From NCBI RefSeq assembly GCF_005491705.1, contig NZ_CP028092.1:1922001-1986000 (forward strand): a stretch of 64,000 nucleotides of DNA. The letters run 5' to 3'. The stretch is from Pontibacter sp. SGAir0037 (GTDB lineage Bacteria; Bacteroidota; Bacteroidia; Cytophagales; Hymenobacteraceae). The notes under the pieces are model-generated. The model was not told the DNA's origin, made no database searches, and saw nothing but the letters and a program-made list of their open reading frames with translations. This document shows, piece by piece, positions 47,885 to 56,689 of the stretch (position 1 is its first letter; each line of letters opens with the position of its first letter). The position numbers were made by a program, and so were the translations under genes.

Positions 47885-48250
47885 TTAAGCAACCCTTAAA
47901 ATCTTTTCCATTTTTTTACCTTTTGCCAGTTCATCCACCAACTTATCTAAATACCTCACTTGTTTGGTAACAGGATTTTCAATTTCTTCTATGCGATACC
48001 CGCAAATTACTCCTGTAATCAGGTGAGCGTTTGGGTTTAATGTTGCTCTCGTGAAGAAGGTCTCAAAAGTCACTTTATCATCAATCAATTCTTGCAATTT
48101 ATTGTCGTCAAAGCCAGTCAGCCACTCTATTACCTGATGCAATTCTTCTTTTGTTCTACCCTTGTTCACAACTTTAGTAATATAGTGCGGGTAAACTGAA
48201 GCAAAAGTCAATTTTGCTACTCGCAAATTATGTTCGGCACTTGCTTTCAT
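47885..48250 (-). CDS. DUF2200 family protein
   Basis: This 121-residue protein matches DUF2200 along its full length: HNLRVAKLTFASVYPHYITKV at the start, KEELHQVIEWLTGFD in the middle and EEIENPVTKQVRYLDKLVDE at the end. The function of the family is unknown. Its ATG overlaps the TGA of the DUF1801 gene by the sequence ATGA, so the two are translationally coupled. Confidence 0.88.
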   Translation of the reverse strand: MKASAEHNLRVAKLTFASVYPHYITKVVNKGRTKEELHQVIEWLTGFDDNKLQELIDDKVTFETFFTRATLNPNAHLITGVICGYRIEEIENPVTKQVRYLDKLVDELAKGKKMEKILRVA

Positions 48251-48585
48251 TCAGAGGATGTTGCTTTCAATTGTATAATTTTTCTGATAAGTTCGTTTGG
48301 CAAAGGCTGGCTATGCAAAAAATGTAATGTGTCTTTTGTCCCCTTGGCTCTGTAAGGGTTAAGTTCGCCTTCTATTCCTGCTAATCCATAAACCGGGTAA
48401 AAACCAATGTGCTTCTCATAAGCTGCAAAATATACATATTGCTTTCCAACTTTATAAGCCGGCATTTTATAGCGGATACTTTCTTCAGCGTCGGGAAACA
48501 CTTCAAACAAAAGCTGCCTTAGTTCTGTCAGCCTGACTTGAATTACAGGGTTAAACTGCGATATATATTTTTCAACATCATTCAT
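48247..48585 (-). CDS. DUF1801 (iron-chaperone-like/YdhG) family protein
   Basis: I start at 48585 (MNDVEKYISQFNPVIQ); the frame runs 42 codons further upstream, but that extension is not protein-like and family members begin here. The 112-residue product has the DUF1801 pattern RQLLFEVFPDAEESIRYKMP, then KQYVYFAAYEKHIGFYP, a small one-domain fold shared with frataxin-like proteins. The role is unknown. It is coupled to the DUF2200 gene by a 4-bp overlap. Confidence 0.85.
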   Translation of the reverse strand: MNDVEKYISQFNPVIQVRLTELRQLLFEVFPDAEESIRYKMPAYKVGKQYVYFAAYEKHIGFYPVYGLAGIEGELNPYRAKGTKDTLHFLHSQPLPNELIRKIIQLKATSSE

Positions 48586-48755
48586 CGTCTGTTGTCTTTT
48601 AGCATAGACTATCACTTCAGCAAAGCCAGCATGCCGCTCTCCTGTTAAACCACCACCGGAGAAATGGAATAGAATTACCGAATATACTGAACAAAACCCA
48701 AAAATATACAAATGAAAAAATCATTTCCTCTGCAGACCACCCCACTATCAGACTT

Positions 48756-48776
48756 AAAAAGCCTGAAAGATTAGGC
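48756..48776 (-). terminator. Intrinsic terminator after the DoxX-like gene
   Basis: GCCTGA/TTAGGC (one G-U pair, 4-base loop, 48761..48776) is followed on the minus strand by TTTTT. It lies 24 bp after the stop at 48800. Confidence 0.6.
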
Positions 48777-48799
48777 AAAGTACCAGCGACTGCCTTTTA

Positions 48800-49195
48800 T
48801 TATTTTGGCCCTATGCGAGCTTTTCTGCGCCTGCCCCAAATGATAAAAATCGCTGCAACCAACATAAACATATTGAAACCGATTTGATTTCCTTCGCCTC
48901 TCATCATGTGAAACACACTGGCGGAAATCATCAATGCTATGGTTCCGTAAGCTGCGTAAATAGTCAATTGCGGTTTAATTCTAAGCAAAGAAGGCACTGT
49001 TAAACCGATACCTGCTATTAAATCTGCGATTCCTGAAACCGTTACCAGTCCAGGATCTTCTTTTACCCACAGCCAAGGTAACTCGTCGGGCTGAAGCAAT
49101 TTCATTACGCCTGCCCAAGTAAATATACATGTGAGCAGAACCTGAACAATCCATAGGATTACGTTTAATACTTCTTTGTTTATTTGTTTTGCCAT
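48800..49195 (-). CDS. DoxX-like family membrane protein
   Basis: This 131-residue protein has four predicted membrane helices (VLNVILWIVQVLLTCIFTWA, then ISGIADLIAGIGLTVPS-like, ITIYAAYGTIALMISASVF-like and FNMFMLVAAIFIIWG). The helix arrangement and the GVMKL after helix 1 fit the DoxX-like superfamily of small quinone-related or redox membrane proteins. It is divergent from an HxlR regulator 120 bp away, a common pairing in which HxlR represses the membrane protein. Confidence 0.75.
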   Translation of the reverse strand: MAKQINKEVLNVILWIVQVLLTCIFTWAGVMKLLQPDELPWLWVKEDPGLVTVSGIADLIAGIGLTVPSLLRIKPQLTIYAAYGTIALMISASVFHMMRGEGNQIGFNMFMLVAAIFIIWGRRRKARIGPK

Positions 49196-49256
49196 TGTCT
49201 TTCATCCTTTAAGTTTGAGTGACCTAAAATTGCCTATATTTGCTATACATGGTATA

Positions 49257-49296
49257 TTACTTTCCTTTTGGAAAGCGCTATCTTAAAAGAAAGTAA
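49257..49296. promoter_or_regulatory. Candidate HxlR operator palindromes
   Basis: The perfect palindrome CTTTCC-TTTT-GGAAAG (49260..49275) is nested with TTACTTTC (49257..49264) and its complement GAAAGTAA (49289..49296). Both lie between the divergent DoxX-like and HxlR genes, where a dimeric winged-helix repressor would bind. Confidence 0.4.
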
Positions 49297-49315
49297 TGGT
49301 TAAAAAACAGAAGAT

Positions 49316-49654
49316 ATGTTGACAAAAGGCGGTTGCCCGAAAACAATGCTCTCCATCAAAGACGCGCTTGAAGTGCTGGAAGGGAAATGGAAGCTATTGA
49401 TTCTGTTCTCCCTGTCGGGCGGGTCAAAACGATTTAAAGAGATCAGCAGGGAAGTAGCAGGAATAACAGGCAAAACCCTGTCTAAAGAGTTGAAAAGCCT
49501 GGAGACAAACCAGCTAATTAAAAGGGAAGTGTTTGACACTTTCCCTCCAACGGTTCAGTACTCGATTACCGGGCAGGGCATGTCGCTTGAAAAGCTGCTG
49601 GACGAGTTACATGTCTGGGGCCTGCAGCACAGGAAAAAGATCATCGGCAAGTAA
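49316..49654 (+). CDS. HxlR-family winged-helix transcriptional regulator
   Basis: This 112-residue protein has the HxlR hallmarks: CPKTMLSIKDALEVLEGKWK, then LLILFSLSGGSKRFKEI, TGKTLSKELKSLE and PTVQYSITGQGMSLEKLLDE. Cys8 near the N-terminus could respond to thiol or aldehyde stress, as in related regulators. It is divergent from the DoxX-like gene, its probable target. Confidence 0.9.
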   Translation: MLTKGGCPKTMLSIKDALEVLEGKWKLLILFSLSGGSKRFKEISREVAGITGKTLSKELKSLETNQLIKREVFDTFPPTVQYSITGQGMSLEKLLDELHVWGLQHRKKIIGK

Positions 49655-49698
49655 TTTATTCTCTATGTAAAGAGTCGAAGTAAGAGGAAGCATAGTTT

Positions 49699-50097
49699 CT
49701 ACAAAAGCAGAGAAATCTTTACACCTGACCTCAAGGTATTATGAACTTCTGCTACTGTATCCGTATGTTTTACCAATGCTAGTAATTCTTCATTTGAAGC
49801 ATCCCCCTCTATCTTAGCATGATATACTATATTTGAGCCAGCTGCTCCTTCCGCTAGAAATTCTGCAGATGCCTCCACAACAACTTTCGTTACCTTTATA
49901 TTTCTTTTATTTGCTTCTCTGTATATATCATTACAAAAACAAGTAGCCAAAGCCACACACAACAATTCACCTCCATTAACTGATGAACCATAGCCGGTGA
50001 ATTTACTGGGAATCGATATTTGCTGACTATTCTCGTTCGTCTCAACAGAAACTATGTTCTTATGGAGACTGTTTTCAACTGTAGCTGTAACTTTCAT
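49699..50097 (-). CDS. OsmC family peroxiredoxin-like protein
   Basis: The start at 50097 (MKVTATVENSLHKN) matches the usual OsmC N-terminus; an extra 18 codons are open upstream. The 132-residue product has GGELLCVALATCFCNDIYR near 63 to 81, carrying the family's conserved cysteines (two of them in CFC), and VVEASAEFLAEG near 95. OsmC proteins reduce organic hydroperoxides using a Cys pair. The cysteine arrangement differs from classical OsmC/Ohr, so the activity may vary. Confidence 0.82.
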   Translation of the reverse strand: MKVTATVENSLHKNIVSVETNENSQQISIPSKFTGYGSSVNGGELLCVALATCFCNDIYREANKRNIKVTKVVVEASAEFLAEGAAGSNIVYHAKIEGDASNEELLALVKHTDTVAEVHNTLRSGVKISLLL

Positions 50098-50191
50098 CTT
50101 TGTAGCATTTAATGTTAATTCATTTTCTCTGAAACTGCTGACTTTACCCAATCTCAGTGCTTGCTATATACTTTTAGGTATAGGTGCTTTC

Positions 50192-50773
50192 TTATTGTAA
50201 ATGTTTCGGCTTTAGTTTTTGAGCGGCTAGTTCTGCAATTTCTATCACTCGTTTTTGCCTGGTTTCGGGTCGTTTGGCAAGTTTAAGCCACTGCAAAATT
50301 GATTTTCTGGCTGATTTACTCAGGCTTAGGAAAAAATCTTTCGCATTGGGTTTGGCATTGAATTCTTCATCAAGGTCTTTCGGAATTAGTAATTCTTCTA
50401 CTTCGTCTAAAATGGACCAGGAACCGTTTTGTTTGGCTATTTCAATACTTTTGTAACCTGCCTCTGTCATAAATCCATTTTTGATGAGTTGTTGAACTTT
50501 GACTTTGTTGATTCTTGACCAGGTGCTCTTGGGTTTTCGCCGGCTAAAGAACTGATGGGATGTCTCTTTATCTATCTTTATTTTCTTACTGTCAATCCAA
50601 CCAAAGCAGAGTGCAACATCTACCGCTTCGCTCCAGGTGATAGATTTTTTTCCTGAACTTTTATGATAGAAAACAAGCCATACAGCCTGGCTGGATAGAT
50701 GATTGCTCTCTAACCATTTTCGCCAGTCTGCTGGGCTTGCCGGATAAAATATTTCCACTTCTTTTTTCTGCAT
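50192..50773 (-). CDS. YdeI family protein (OmpD-associated-like)
   Basis: This 193-residue protein has the YdeI pattern: PADWRKWLESNHLSSQAVWL, then KSITWSEAVDVALCFGWIDS, FFSRRKPKSTWSRINKVKV and a C-terminal helical region with ILQWLKLAKRPETRQKRV. The function is unknown. It abuts the RidA gene with no gap (its ATG follows the RidA stop directly), so the two are cotranscribed, probably together with the upstream WYL regulator. Confidence 0.88.
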   Translation of the reverse strand: MQKKEVEIFYPASPADWRKWLESNHLSSQAVWLVFYHKSSGKKSITWSEAVDVALCFGWIDSKKIKIDKETSHQFFSRRKPKSTWSRINKVKVQQLIKNGFMTEAGYKSIEIAKQNGSWSILDEVEELLIPKDLDEEFNAKPNAKDFFLSLSKSARKSILQWLKLAKRPETRQKRVIEIAELAAQKLKPKHLQ

Positions 50774-51166
50774 TTATTTTACAACGGTGGCTTCCAACTC
50801 TACCGTTAACATGGCAAAAAGTCCTTTTACTTCAAGTAAGGTTGTAGCCTGTTGGATTCCGTGCTTTTGAATGAAAGGCACATACACATCCATACAGGTG
50901 GTAAAAGATTCTTGTGTGGATGTGGTGTACACATTTAGCCTTATAATATTTTTACATTCGTAGCCGGATTCGCTTATCAGGTGTTCCAGGTTTTGGATCG
51001 TCTGAATGAGTTGCGAGCGCATATTGTCATTACTCGGGATTCCGTTAGCGTCCAATGCTACCTGCCCTGAACAGTAAAGTGTGCCAGTTACGTTTTTTAC
51101 TTCAACTGCTTGCACCGAATTGGTGTTTTTCCCCCAGACCCAAGGGTCAAATGTTTGTTTTTCCAT
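50774..51166 (-). CDS. RidA family protein
   Basis: This 130-residue RidA/YjgF-fold protein has GTLYCSGQVALDANGIPSND near 28, QLIQTIQNLEHLISESGYE near 52 and IIRLNVYTTSTQ near 77. RidA members hydrolyse reactive enamine/imine intermediates. The usual catalytic arginine position near the C-terminus (typically within RxxVEV) is ATTLLEVKGLFAMLTVELEA, with Lys in place of Arg, so the deaminase activity may be altered. It lies between the WYL regulator (76 bp) and YdeI (0 bp). Confidence 0.85.
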   Translation of the reverse strand: MEKQTFDPWVWGKNTNSVQAVEVKNVTGTLYCSGQVALDANGIPSNDNMRSQLIQTIQNLEHLISESGYECKNIIRLNVYTTSTQESFTTCMDVYVPFIQKHGIQQATTLLEVKGLFAMLTVELEATVVK

Positions 51167-51242
51167 TTTATTATTGTTTTAAAATTAACATTGCAAAGAT
51201 GGAGCACGGCTGTGACAGCCTTATGTCAGGGGTCAGAATGCA

Positions 51243-51935
51243 CTAATGATATTTATCGAAATATTCCTGCAAGGTCATTTTATGTTGTTCAAACTTTTCC
51301 GAAAGAATTTCCAAATTAGTAATCCTATCTAATCGAAAAAACCTAAACTCTGTACGTAATCGGCACCAGGCAATGAGGAGCCAATTTTCTGTTGTGCTGA
51401 TGATTGCGAATGGTTCAATAGTCCGGCAGGATGTTTTATTCTGTTCGTTTATGTAATCAATTCTTGTCAAGAAGAAGTTGGTCAACGCAAATTGTAATTG
51501 CGAAATATTATTGCTGCTTCTTTGTCTGTTTAAGTTTTGCTCAAAACGGGTACGGTCAGCCAGTAAATTGGCTTTGTCTTTGTCTGACTGTCTTAACACT
51601 GCTTTAATTTTATCAATAGCCTCTGTGTAGTCTTTGATAAACGAAGTTTCTTTGTTTTTAAGGACCAATTGTTCCGCAAGTATGAGTGCATTTGCCTGAG
51701 CTTCAGAAAACATTACCGGCGGAATTTTGTAGCCTTCCATTAAGGTATATCCTTTTCCCTCTTCTGTTATAATGGGAACTCCTGCCTGCTCCAAAGCTTT
51801 CATGTCCCGATAGATTGTCCTCACACTCACGTTGAATTTCTCAGCAAGGTTTGTTGCCGTCAAAAGCCGTTTTGTTTGCAGTTGGGTTAGAATTGCAGTC
51901 AGCCGTGAAAGTCGTTTGGTATCATTATCGTGCAT
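51243..51935 (-). CDS. WYL-domain transcriptional regulator (YafY-like)
   Basis: This 230-residue protein has an N-terminal HTH_11 winged helix (RLSRLTAILTQLQTKRLLTA, then NLAEKFNVSVRTIYRDMKAL) and a WYL domain with ENWLLIAWCRLRTEFRFFRL and DRITNLEILSE. The WYL core is partly changed (WLLIAWC). It heads a three-gene set with RidA and YdeI and most likely regulates its own operon. WYL domains can bind nucleic acid or small ligands. Confidence 0.9.
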   Translation of the reverse strand: MHDNDTKRLSRLTAILTQLQTKRLLTATNLAEKFNVSVRTIYRDMKALEQAGVPIITEEGKGYTLMEGYKIPPVMFSEAQANALILAEQLVLKNKETSFIKDYTEAIDKIKAVLRQSDKDKANLLADRTRFEQNLNRQRSSNNISQLQFALTNFFLTRIDYINEQNKTSCRTIEPFAIISTTENWLLIAWCRLRTEFRFFRLDRITNLEILSEKFEQHKMTLQEYFDKYH

Positions 51936-52016
51936 ATTTCTCTCTGCCTACTGGTGGTTGCAGGTCTTTGTGGTATCAGGACTAACCCTTGTTTGGCATA
52001 CTTTATGTTTCTTCAG

Positions 52017-52454
52017 TTAAATTTGCCCTTTATAATTTGGGTCAAAATCTACCATCCATTCAATTCCAAATTTATCTCTAAACATTCCAAAGTATGAACC
52101 CCAAGGGCTGTCGGCAATAGGCATTTCAATTTTTCCGCCTGCTGAAAGTCCATTAAATAATTTGTCAGCTTCTTCTTTACTTTCTGCACTTATTGCAATT
52201 TTACTTCTGTGCTCCCTCTCATTTACCTTCCCTAAGAATTCCGGGACATCATTTGCCATTAATATGTTTTTACCGATTGGCAAAGCAATGTGCATTATTT
52301 TGTCTGCTTCGTTTTCAGTCACAGGAAATTCAGCACTTGCTAAGTCTTTGAAACGCATAATTTTTGCGAATTCTCCGCCAAATACTGATTTGTAAAAGAG
52401 GAATGCTTCTTCGGCATTTCCATTGAAGTTAATGTGAGGATTGATAAGTGCCAT
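52017..52454 (-). CDS. VOC family protein (PhnB/3-demethylubiquinone-like)
   Basis: The start at 52454 (MALINPHINFNGNAEEAF) is the one used by the family; nine further codons are open upstream. The 145-residue product shows FLFYKSVFGGEFAKIMRFKD, then HIALPIGKNILMANDVPEF and a C-terminal WGSYFGMFRDKFGIEWMVDF. It is a small glyoxalase/bleomycin-resistance fold protein; no substrate is known. Confidence 0.88.
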   Translation of the reverse strand: MALINPHINFNGNAEEAFLFYKSVFGGEFAKIMRFKDLASAEFPVTENEADKIMHIALPIGKNILMANDVPEFLGKVNEREHRSKIAISAESKEEADKLFNGLSAGGKIEMPIADSPWGSYFGMFRDKFGIEWMVDFDPNYKGQI

Positions 52455-52643
52455 AGTGATTAATTTAATTTTAAGATTCAAACCTACTGCTTAACTACTA
52501 AATACATAAGGTGTAATCGCGTCAAAAAAAGAGGCTGATTGCGCCAAGGGTTATATGAATTAGATTTGTCTTCATTATAAATTTTATAGTACCCAACGTT
52601 TAGCTGTTGTTAGCTTTTCGTATGTTTATTGTTCGTAAAGACT

Positions 52644-53000
52644 CTATATGGTCTGTCCAAAAGTGAGTAAATTATTATCAGGATCAAGCAATGCAAATTC
52701 TTTTTGTCCCCAGGGCTTTGTCTGTAATGTACCGTTTGGATGAATACTTACCTTATTATCTAACATTGACTGATATATATTATCAATGTCGTTTGTTCTG
52801 ATGTAAACTTGTCCATAGTTATCTTTTGGGTCAAGGTCCTTAAACTCAAAAAAGTGAATTTGTATATTGTTCTTTTCCACCATTAAATAGCCGTCGTAGT
52901 CAACACTTCCAAATTCCTTAAATCCCAACTTGTTTATATAGAATTCTCTTGTAATTCCTTTGTGGCGCATTGGTAATTTTGGGCATATACCTGTTAACAT
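52644..53000 (-). CDS. VOC family protein (glyoxalase/bleomycin resistance fold)
   Basis: This 118-residue protein begins CPKLPMRHKGITREFYINKL, which matches the common N-terminus of a VOC subgroup, and ends WGQKEFALLDPDNNLLTFGQ. DIDNIYQSMLDNKVS lies between. Such proteins bind a metal and small molecules or antibiotics; the specificity is unknown. It is unrelated in sequence to the VOC gene at 52017. Confidence 0.88.
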   Translation of the reverse strand: MLTGICPKLPMRHKGITREFYINKLGFKEFGSVDYDGYLMVEKNNIQIHFFEFKDLDPKDNYGQVYIRTNDIDNIYQSMLDNKVSIHPNGTLQTKPWGQKEFALLDPDNNLLTFGQTI

Positions 53001-53071
53001 ATTTCATATAGTTGTTTTGAACTTACTCTTTTCCAACATTACGCCAAACCGATGTTGTAGGCAGTTTTTCT

Positions 53072-54037
53072 TTATTTTCTCATTTGGTTCAGTCCCTGCT
53101 CAATACTTACGAATGGCTTATAGCCAAGTTCTTGTCTTGCTTTTGTGTCAATGGTAATGAACTCTAAACCTAATGTATTTACAAGTCCTTTATAGAGCGG
53201 TGGGTGACCTTTTAACTTAAAAGTTTTCCAAACAAATTCCATGATGCTTGCCACCATTTTTGCCATTCCTAATGAAACGTGTTTGTCAGGAACAGTTACG
53301 CCTTGCGTGGCAACATACTTTTTGATGAAGTCTTTAAAAATAGGTGTCTCTCCGTCTGTCAAGAAATAGGCTTTTCCGCTTTGTTCTGATTGGTCTGCCA
53401 AAATTAAAGCGTGGCAAACGTTTGTAACGTGGCAGGTTACTAAACGATGTTTACCACCATTTATAAACTGCATTCGTCCTTTCTTTACTGCGTCAATAAT
53501 GGCTGGTAAAGTATTTGGGTCACCTTTGCCCCAAATTAAAGGTGGTCTAAGGGAAACCGTTTGAAAATACTTATCATTTGAACTCAGAACCATTTTCTCC
53601 GCTTGCAGTTTAGTTCTTGAATAACCGTCAACCAGGTTGTCAGAAACAAATGTTTCGTCTGCGTTTGCTATTGGTTTACCGTTCATAATTACCGAAGCTG
53701 CTCCAAGATAGATAAACTTCTTAACATTAGCTTTTTGTGCAGTCGTTAAGAGCAGTTCAGTAGCATCTACATGCAATTTTTTGAGTTCATTTTCAGAAGC
53801 AAAGAAATCAACCGAAGCGGCTAAATGGAAAACTGTTGCGCAATCTTTAACGTCTGTTGCCAATGCGCTGGCATCAGTCAAATCTCCTTTAACGGCTATT
53901 GCTCCCAAACTCTCTACTTTTTGAATGGCTTGTGCCGAACGTGCTAAGGCTTTTACTTGATAGCCTTGCTCTACGAGCATCGGGATAAGGTTTTGTCCCA
54001 CAAAACCCGAACCCCCTGTTACAAATACTTGTTTCAT
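53072..54037 (-). CDS. NAD-dependent epimerase/dehydratase (extended SDR)
   Basis: This 321-residue protein has the extended-SDR signature: VFVTGGSGFVGQNLIPMLVE at the N-terminus (GxxGxxG), VFHLAASVDFFAS near 69, and the catalytic YSRTKLQAEKM (YxxxK) near 139. It resembles 3-beta-hydroxysteroid-dehydrogenase/dihydroflavonol-reductase-like members. The substrate is unknown. It is divergent from no gene; the Crp/Fnr gene 78 bp upstream reads into it and may regulate it. Confidence 0.88.
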   Translation of the reverse strand: MKQVFVTGGSGFVGQNLIPMLVEQGYQVKALARSAQAIQKVESLGAIAVKGDLTDASALATDVKDCATVFHLAASVDFFASENELKKLHVDATELLLTTAQKANVKKFIYLGAASVIMNGKPIANADETFVSDNLVDGYSRTKLQAEKMVLSSNDKYFQTVSLRPPLIWGKGDPNTLPAIIDAVKKGRMQFINGGKHRLVTCHVTNVCHALILADQSEQSGKAYFLTDGETPIFKDFIKKYVATQGVTVPDKHVSLGMAKMVASIMEFVWKTFKLKGHPPLYKGLVNTLGLEFITIDTKARQELGYKPFVSIEQGLNQMRK

Positions 54038-54115
54038 ACCTTACGATGTTTAAAATTTACACCGTAAAGTTGGTAAGGAAGGCAGGTGAAAATCGTTTAC
54101 AAAAGACAAGAAACG

Positions 54116-54694
54116 CTAAGCCTTCTCGAGAATTCGTTTTCGGATGCGACTAAGTGAAGTGGCTGTAATACCCAAATAAGTAGCAAGCATATGTTGGGGA
54201 ACACGTTGCAGAATTTCTGGGTTTTGGGCAAGTAGTTTGGTATATCGTTCTTCTGGGTTATCTAAAATAAATGAAGTTAATGCCTGTTGAAACTGGATGA
54301 GTGTTTGCTCTAAAATCTTTCTCACGAATTCATTCATCAAAGGAACTTCTTTGTAAAGTCTATCTAAGTCTGCCCGCTTTAAAATCAACATTTCGCACGG
54401 TTCAAGGCATTCAATGGTTTCTTTACTTTTTGTACCAGTAACAAAACTGTCAAATGCTCCTATGAAGTTATTTTCAGTCATTATGTAAATGGTGATTTGC
54501 TCACCGTCTTTAATGTAATACTTTCTGATACAGCCTTTGAGCAGAAAAAACAGTTCATCGGTCCGCTTGTCGTAGGAAACTAACTCTGTTTTTGCAACAA
54601 CCGCTTTAAAAGTCAATGCCACATTTAACAGGTCTTTGTCAGCCTGAGAGAAGTTTGTAAACTTGTCAGTATATGTAAAAAACTGTTCTGTCAT
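54116..54694 (-). CDS. Crp/Fnr family transcriptional regulator
   Basis: The start at 54694 (MTEQFFTYTDKF) is preferred; seven extra codons are open upstream. The product of about 192 residues has a cyclic-nucleotide-binding-like beta roll (GCIRKYYIKDGEQITIYIMT, then SKETIECLEPCEMLILKRAD). It has a short C-terminal helix-turn-helix typical of Bacteroidota Crp proteins (LATYLGITATSLSRIRKRI). The Arg needed for cAMP contact is not obvious, so the ligand is open. Confidence 0.88.
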   Translation of the reverse strand: MTEQFFTYTDKFTNFSQADKDLLNVALTFKAVVAKTELVSYDKRTDELFFLLKGCIRKYYIKDGEQITIYIMTENNFIGAFDSFVTGTKSKETIECLEPCEMLILKRADLDRLYKEVPLMNEFVRKILEQTLIQFQQALTSFILDNPEERYTKLLAQNPEILQRVPQHMLATYLGITATSLSRIRKRILEKA

Positions 54695-54719
54695 TGTTAA
54701 GTATGTGTTTTTCAAAATT

Positions 54720-54855
54720 GCCTACAACGTTTTGCAGCTATCCGAAGGTGGCGATTCTGAAGCACTTGACTGTCAACCAAGCACTGAATCCAGCGGGACA
54801 CTAAACTCGATTTAACCACTGAACCGCCGCTTTTGGGTAGGTGCTGTTACCTGCC
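54720..54855. repeat. Long imperfect palindrome between the TPR lipoprotein and Crp genes (attC-like candidate)
   Basis: GCAGCTATCCGAAGGTGGCG near the left end pairs imperfectly with CCGCCGCTTTTGGGTAGGTG near the right end. The outer parts are GCCTACAACG and CTGTTACCTGCC. The length of about 135 bp and the AAC/GTT ends resemble long integron attC sites. It follows the TPR gene directly, the position of an attC site in a cassette. This is a visual call only. Confidence 0.35.
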
Positions 54856-54865
54856 GTTTTATTTG

Positions 54866-56587
54866 TCAAAGAGGCGATGAAGAAGTAATCATTTTGTCGG
54901 CATATTGCCACGCCCGGTCAAACTCTTCTTTTACTCCAGCTGCATCTATAGTTTTTTTCTGTGCTTCCAATGCCCTATGCAATCCGATTAAAGCCCAACC
55001 ATTTTTTCGCCAAGTTTGTAAATCATCCCTGTAGACCTTTTCTGCTTCTGAATACATGCCAGCTTTTATGTAAACTGCTCCCAGATGATGTCTTATGGAA
55101 AAGAACCAGTCGGGCGGCTCGTTATAATTTAGCTGGTCTTCAATGGCTACTCCTTCATTCATCATTGAAATTGCCTGTTTGTATTGTTTTTTATGCGTGG
55201 CAATTTCGGCAGATAACAAATTGCTTGCTATTTGTATCAAATCATATGCAGTGTTGATTTCCCAAATAGTGAGTGATTTCAGCGAAGTGTCTTTGGCAAT
55301 GCCGTTAAGTTTATCTAACTCTTTTTCTGCCTCAGATAGATGGTTCTTGCCGAGAAAAGCCATTCCACGCGCATAATGAAGCACGGCTTTTGGATAAATC
55401 AAATCCACCTCTGGCATAGGTTGTTCAAGTATAGTCTCCCACATTCCGAATTTTACAGCTACGTAATACGGGATTGTGTAGTAGTGTTGGAGCGTTCCCC
55501 ATTCAGGTTGACGCATAATATCTTTGGCAGTATTTACCTGAACTTTTTTAGCTGCTGTCCATGCAAGTTGGGAGTTGCCTTCCAGTGTTGCCGTAGCTGC
55601 TAAAAAATGATAATTATGTGGGTAATATGCCAACGGATACACCCCTTGTGCATGGCATGATGTGATGTAAGTGCTATCTGCTTTTGCCGCCTCCATATTG
55701 GCAAGAGAACCTAAATGATAGTCGCCTGTCCGGATGTAGATATGAGATGGCATATGAACCAAATGACCTGCTCCGGGAACAAGCGTTTGGAGAACCTTGG
55801 CGCTTTCTAACCCTTTTTGCGGATGGGCAGATGCCTCAACGGCATGTATGTAAAAATGATGAACACCAGGATGTTTGGGGTTTGATTCAATCAAATGTTC
55901 CAGTGTGGCAACTATTTCAGGAGTCCACGATTTTGGTTCTTTGTTTTTTTCGTACAAATCCCATGGGTGTAAATCCATCAGTGATTCGGCATACAGCGCA
56001 CCTACATCAGGGTTAGCGGGATATTTGTGAAATACTTTTTTCATTGCTTGTGAATAAGCAATGTCCAAATCACTTCTATCTTCTGGGGGCGTTTTTTCAT
56101 AACGATAGCTCAATGCCTGTATAAGGTCTTTTTCAAGCTTTGTGCTGTTGTCAGAAAGCCCCATAGCTTTTTGTGTCGCATTGTATGCTCTTTCAAAATT
56201 GTCTTTTTCCATTCCACCGTTGTAGTTTGGTCCCAGCACATAAGCATAACCCCAGTGGCACATGGCGCAGGTGGAATCAATTCTCATCGCTTCATAAAAT
56301 GAACGAGCCGCCTCCGCGTGATTAAAGCCATATGACAGCATGAGACCTTGATTGAAATAATCTTGTGCTTCCTTGCTTTTTGTGGTGATAGAAAAATTGA
56401 TACCTTCCAGCCCTTCAAGTTTTGGTGCTTTTGTTCCAGCAGAATACCAGTCTTTGTCGGTTGTTTGAGGTCTGCAATGAACAATCCCCTTTCCATTGCT
56501 GCCTGCAGATTCCGTTTGTTGCGTCTCGTTCTGCTTGCATGAAATCAGAATACAGAACAGGATTGAGTAACAAATTATCTGTTTCAT
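54866..56587 (-). CDS. TPR-repeat lipoprotein
   Basis: This 573-residue lipoprotein (signal MKQIICYSILFCILIS, lipid Cys17) contains several tetratricopeptide-like helix pairs. Among them are AQDYFNQGLMLSYGFNHAEA near 75, MRIDSTCAMCHWGYAYVLGP near 105, VHHFYIHAVEASAHPQKGLE near 245 and the C-terminal YIKAGMYSEAEKVYRDDLQT near 512. The CAMCHWG sequence is a CxxCH motif, which could bind haem c in the periplasm, but it may be fortuitous because related TPR proteins carry it. The function is unknown. Confidence 0.88.
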   Translation of the reverse strand: MKQIICYSILFCILISCKQNETQQTESAGSNGKGIVHCRPQTTDKDWYSAGTKAPKLEGLEGINFSITTKSKEAQDYFNQGLMLSYGFNHAEAARSFYEAMRIDSTCAMCHWGYAYVLGPNYNGGMEKDNFERAYNATQKAMGLSDNSTKLEKDLIQALSYRYEKTPPEDRSDLDIAYSQAMKKVFHKYPANPDVGALYAESLMDLHPWDLYEKNKEPKSWTPEIVATLEHLIESNPKHPGVHHFYIHAVEASAHPQKGLESAKVLQTLVPGAGHLVHMPSHIYIRTGDYHLGSLANMEAAKADSTYITSCHAQGVYPLAYYPHNYHFLAATATLEGNSQLAWTAAKKVQVNTAKDIMRQPEWGTLQHYYTIPYYVAVKFGMWETILEQPMPEVDLIYPKAVLHYARGMAFLGKNHLSEAEKELDKLNGIAKDTSLKSLTIWEINTAYDLIQIASNLLSAEIATHKKQYKQAISMMNEGVAIEDQLNYNEPPDWFFSIRHHLGAVYIKAGMYSEAEKVYRDDLQTWRKNGWALIGLHRALEAQKKTIDAAGVKEEFDRAWQYADKMITSSSPL

Positions 56588-56631
56588 TCTTAAACAGTTT
56601 CTTCGTTAATTGACAAGTCGCCCAAAATGGC

Positions 56632-56685
56632 AGGTAACGGACTTGGCCATAAGGCGGCGTAGCTGGCTTATGGGTGTGGTTACCT
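56632..56685. repeat. 54-bp imperfect palindrome (attC-like candidate)
   Basis: The ends AGGTAAC (56632..56638) and GTTACCT (56679..56685) are exact complements. Inside, CCATAAG (56647..56653) pairs with CTTATGG (56667..56673). It lies immediately after the stop of the gene at 56690, as attC sites do. The boxes keep AAC/GTT but do not match the consensus YYY/RRR fully. Confidence 0.42.
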
Positions 56686-56689
56686 AAAG

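Noticed and set aside
56270..56310. CxxCH in the TPR lipoprotein as a haem c site
   Set aside because: A single motif inside a helical repeat is weak evidence. It is mentioned in the feature but not claimed as a cytochrome.
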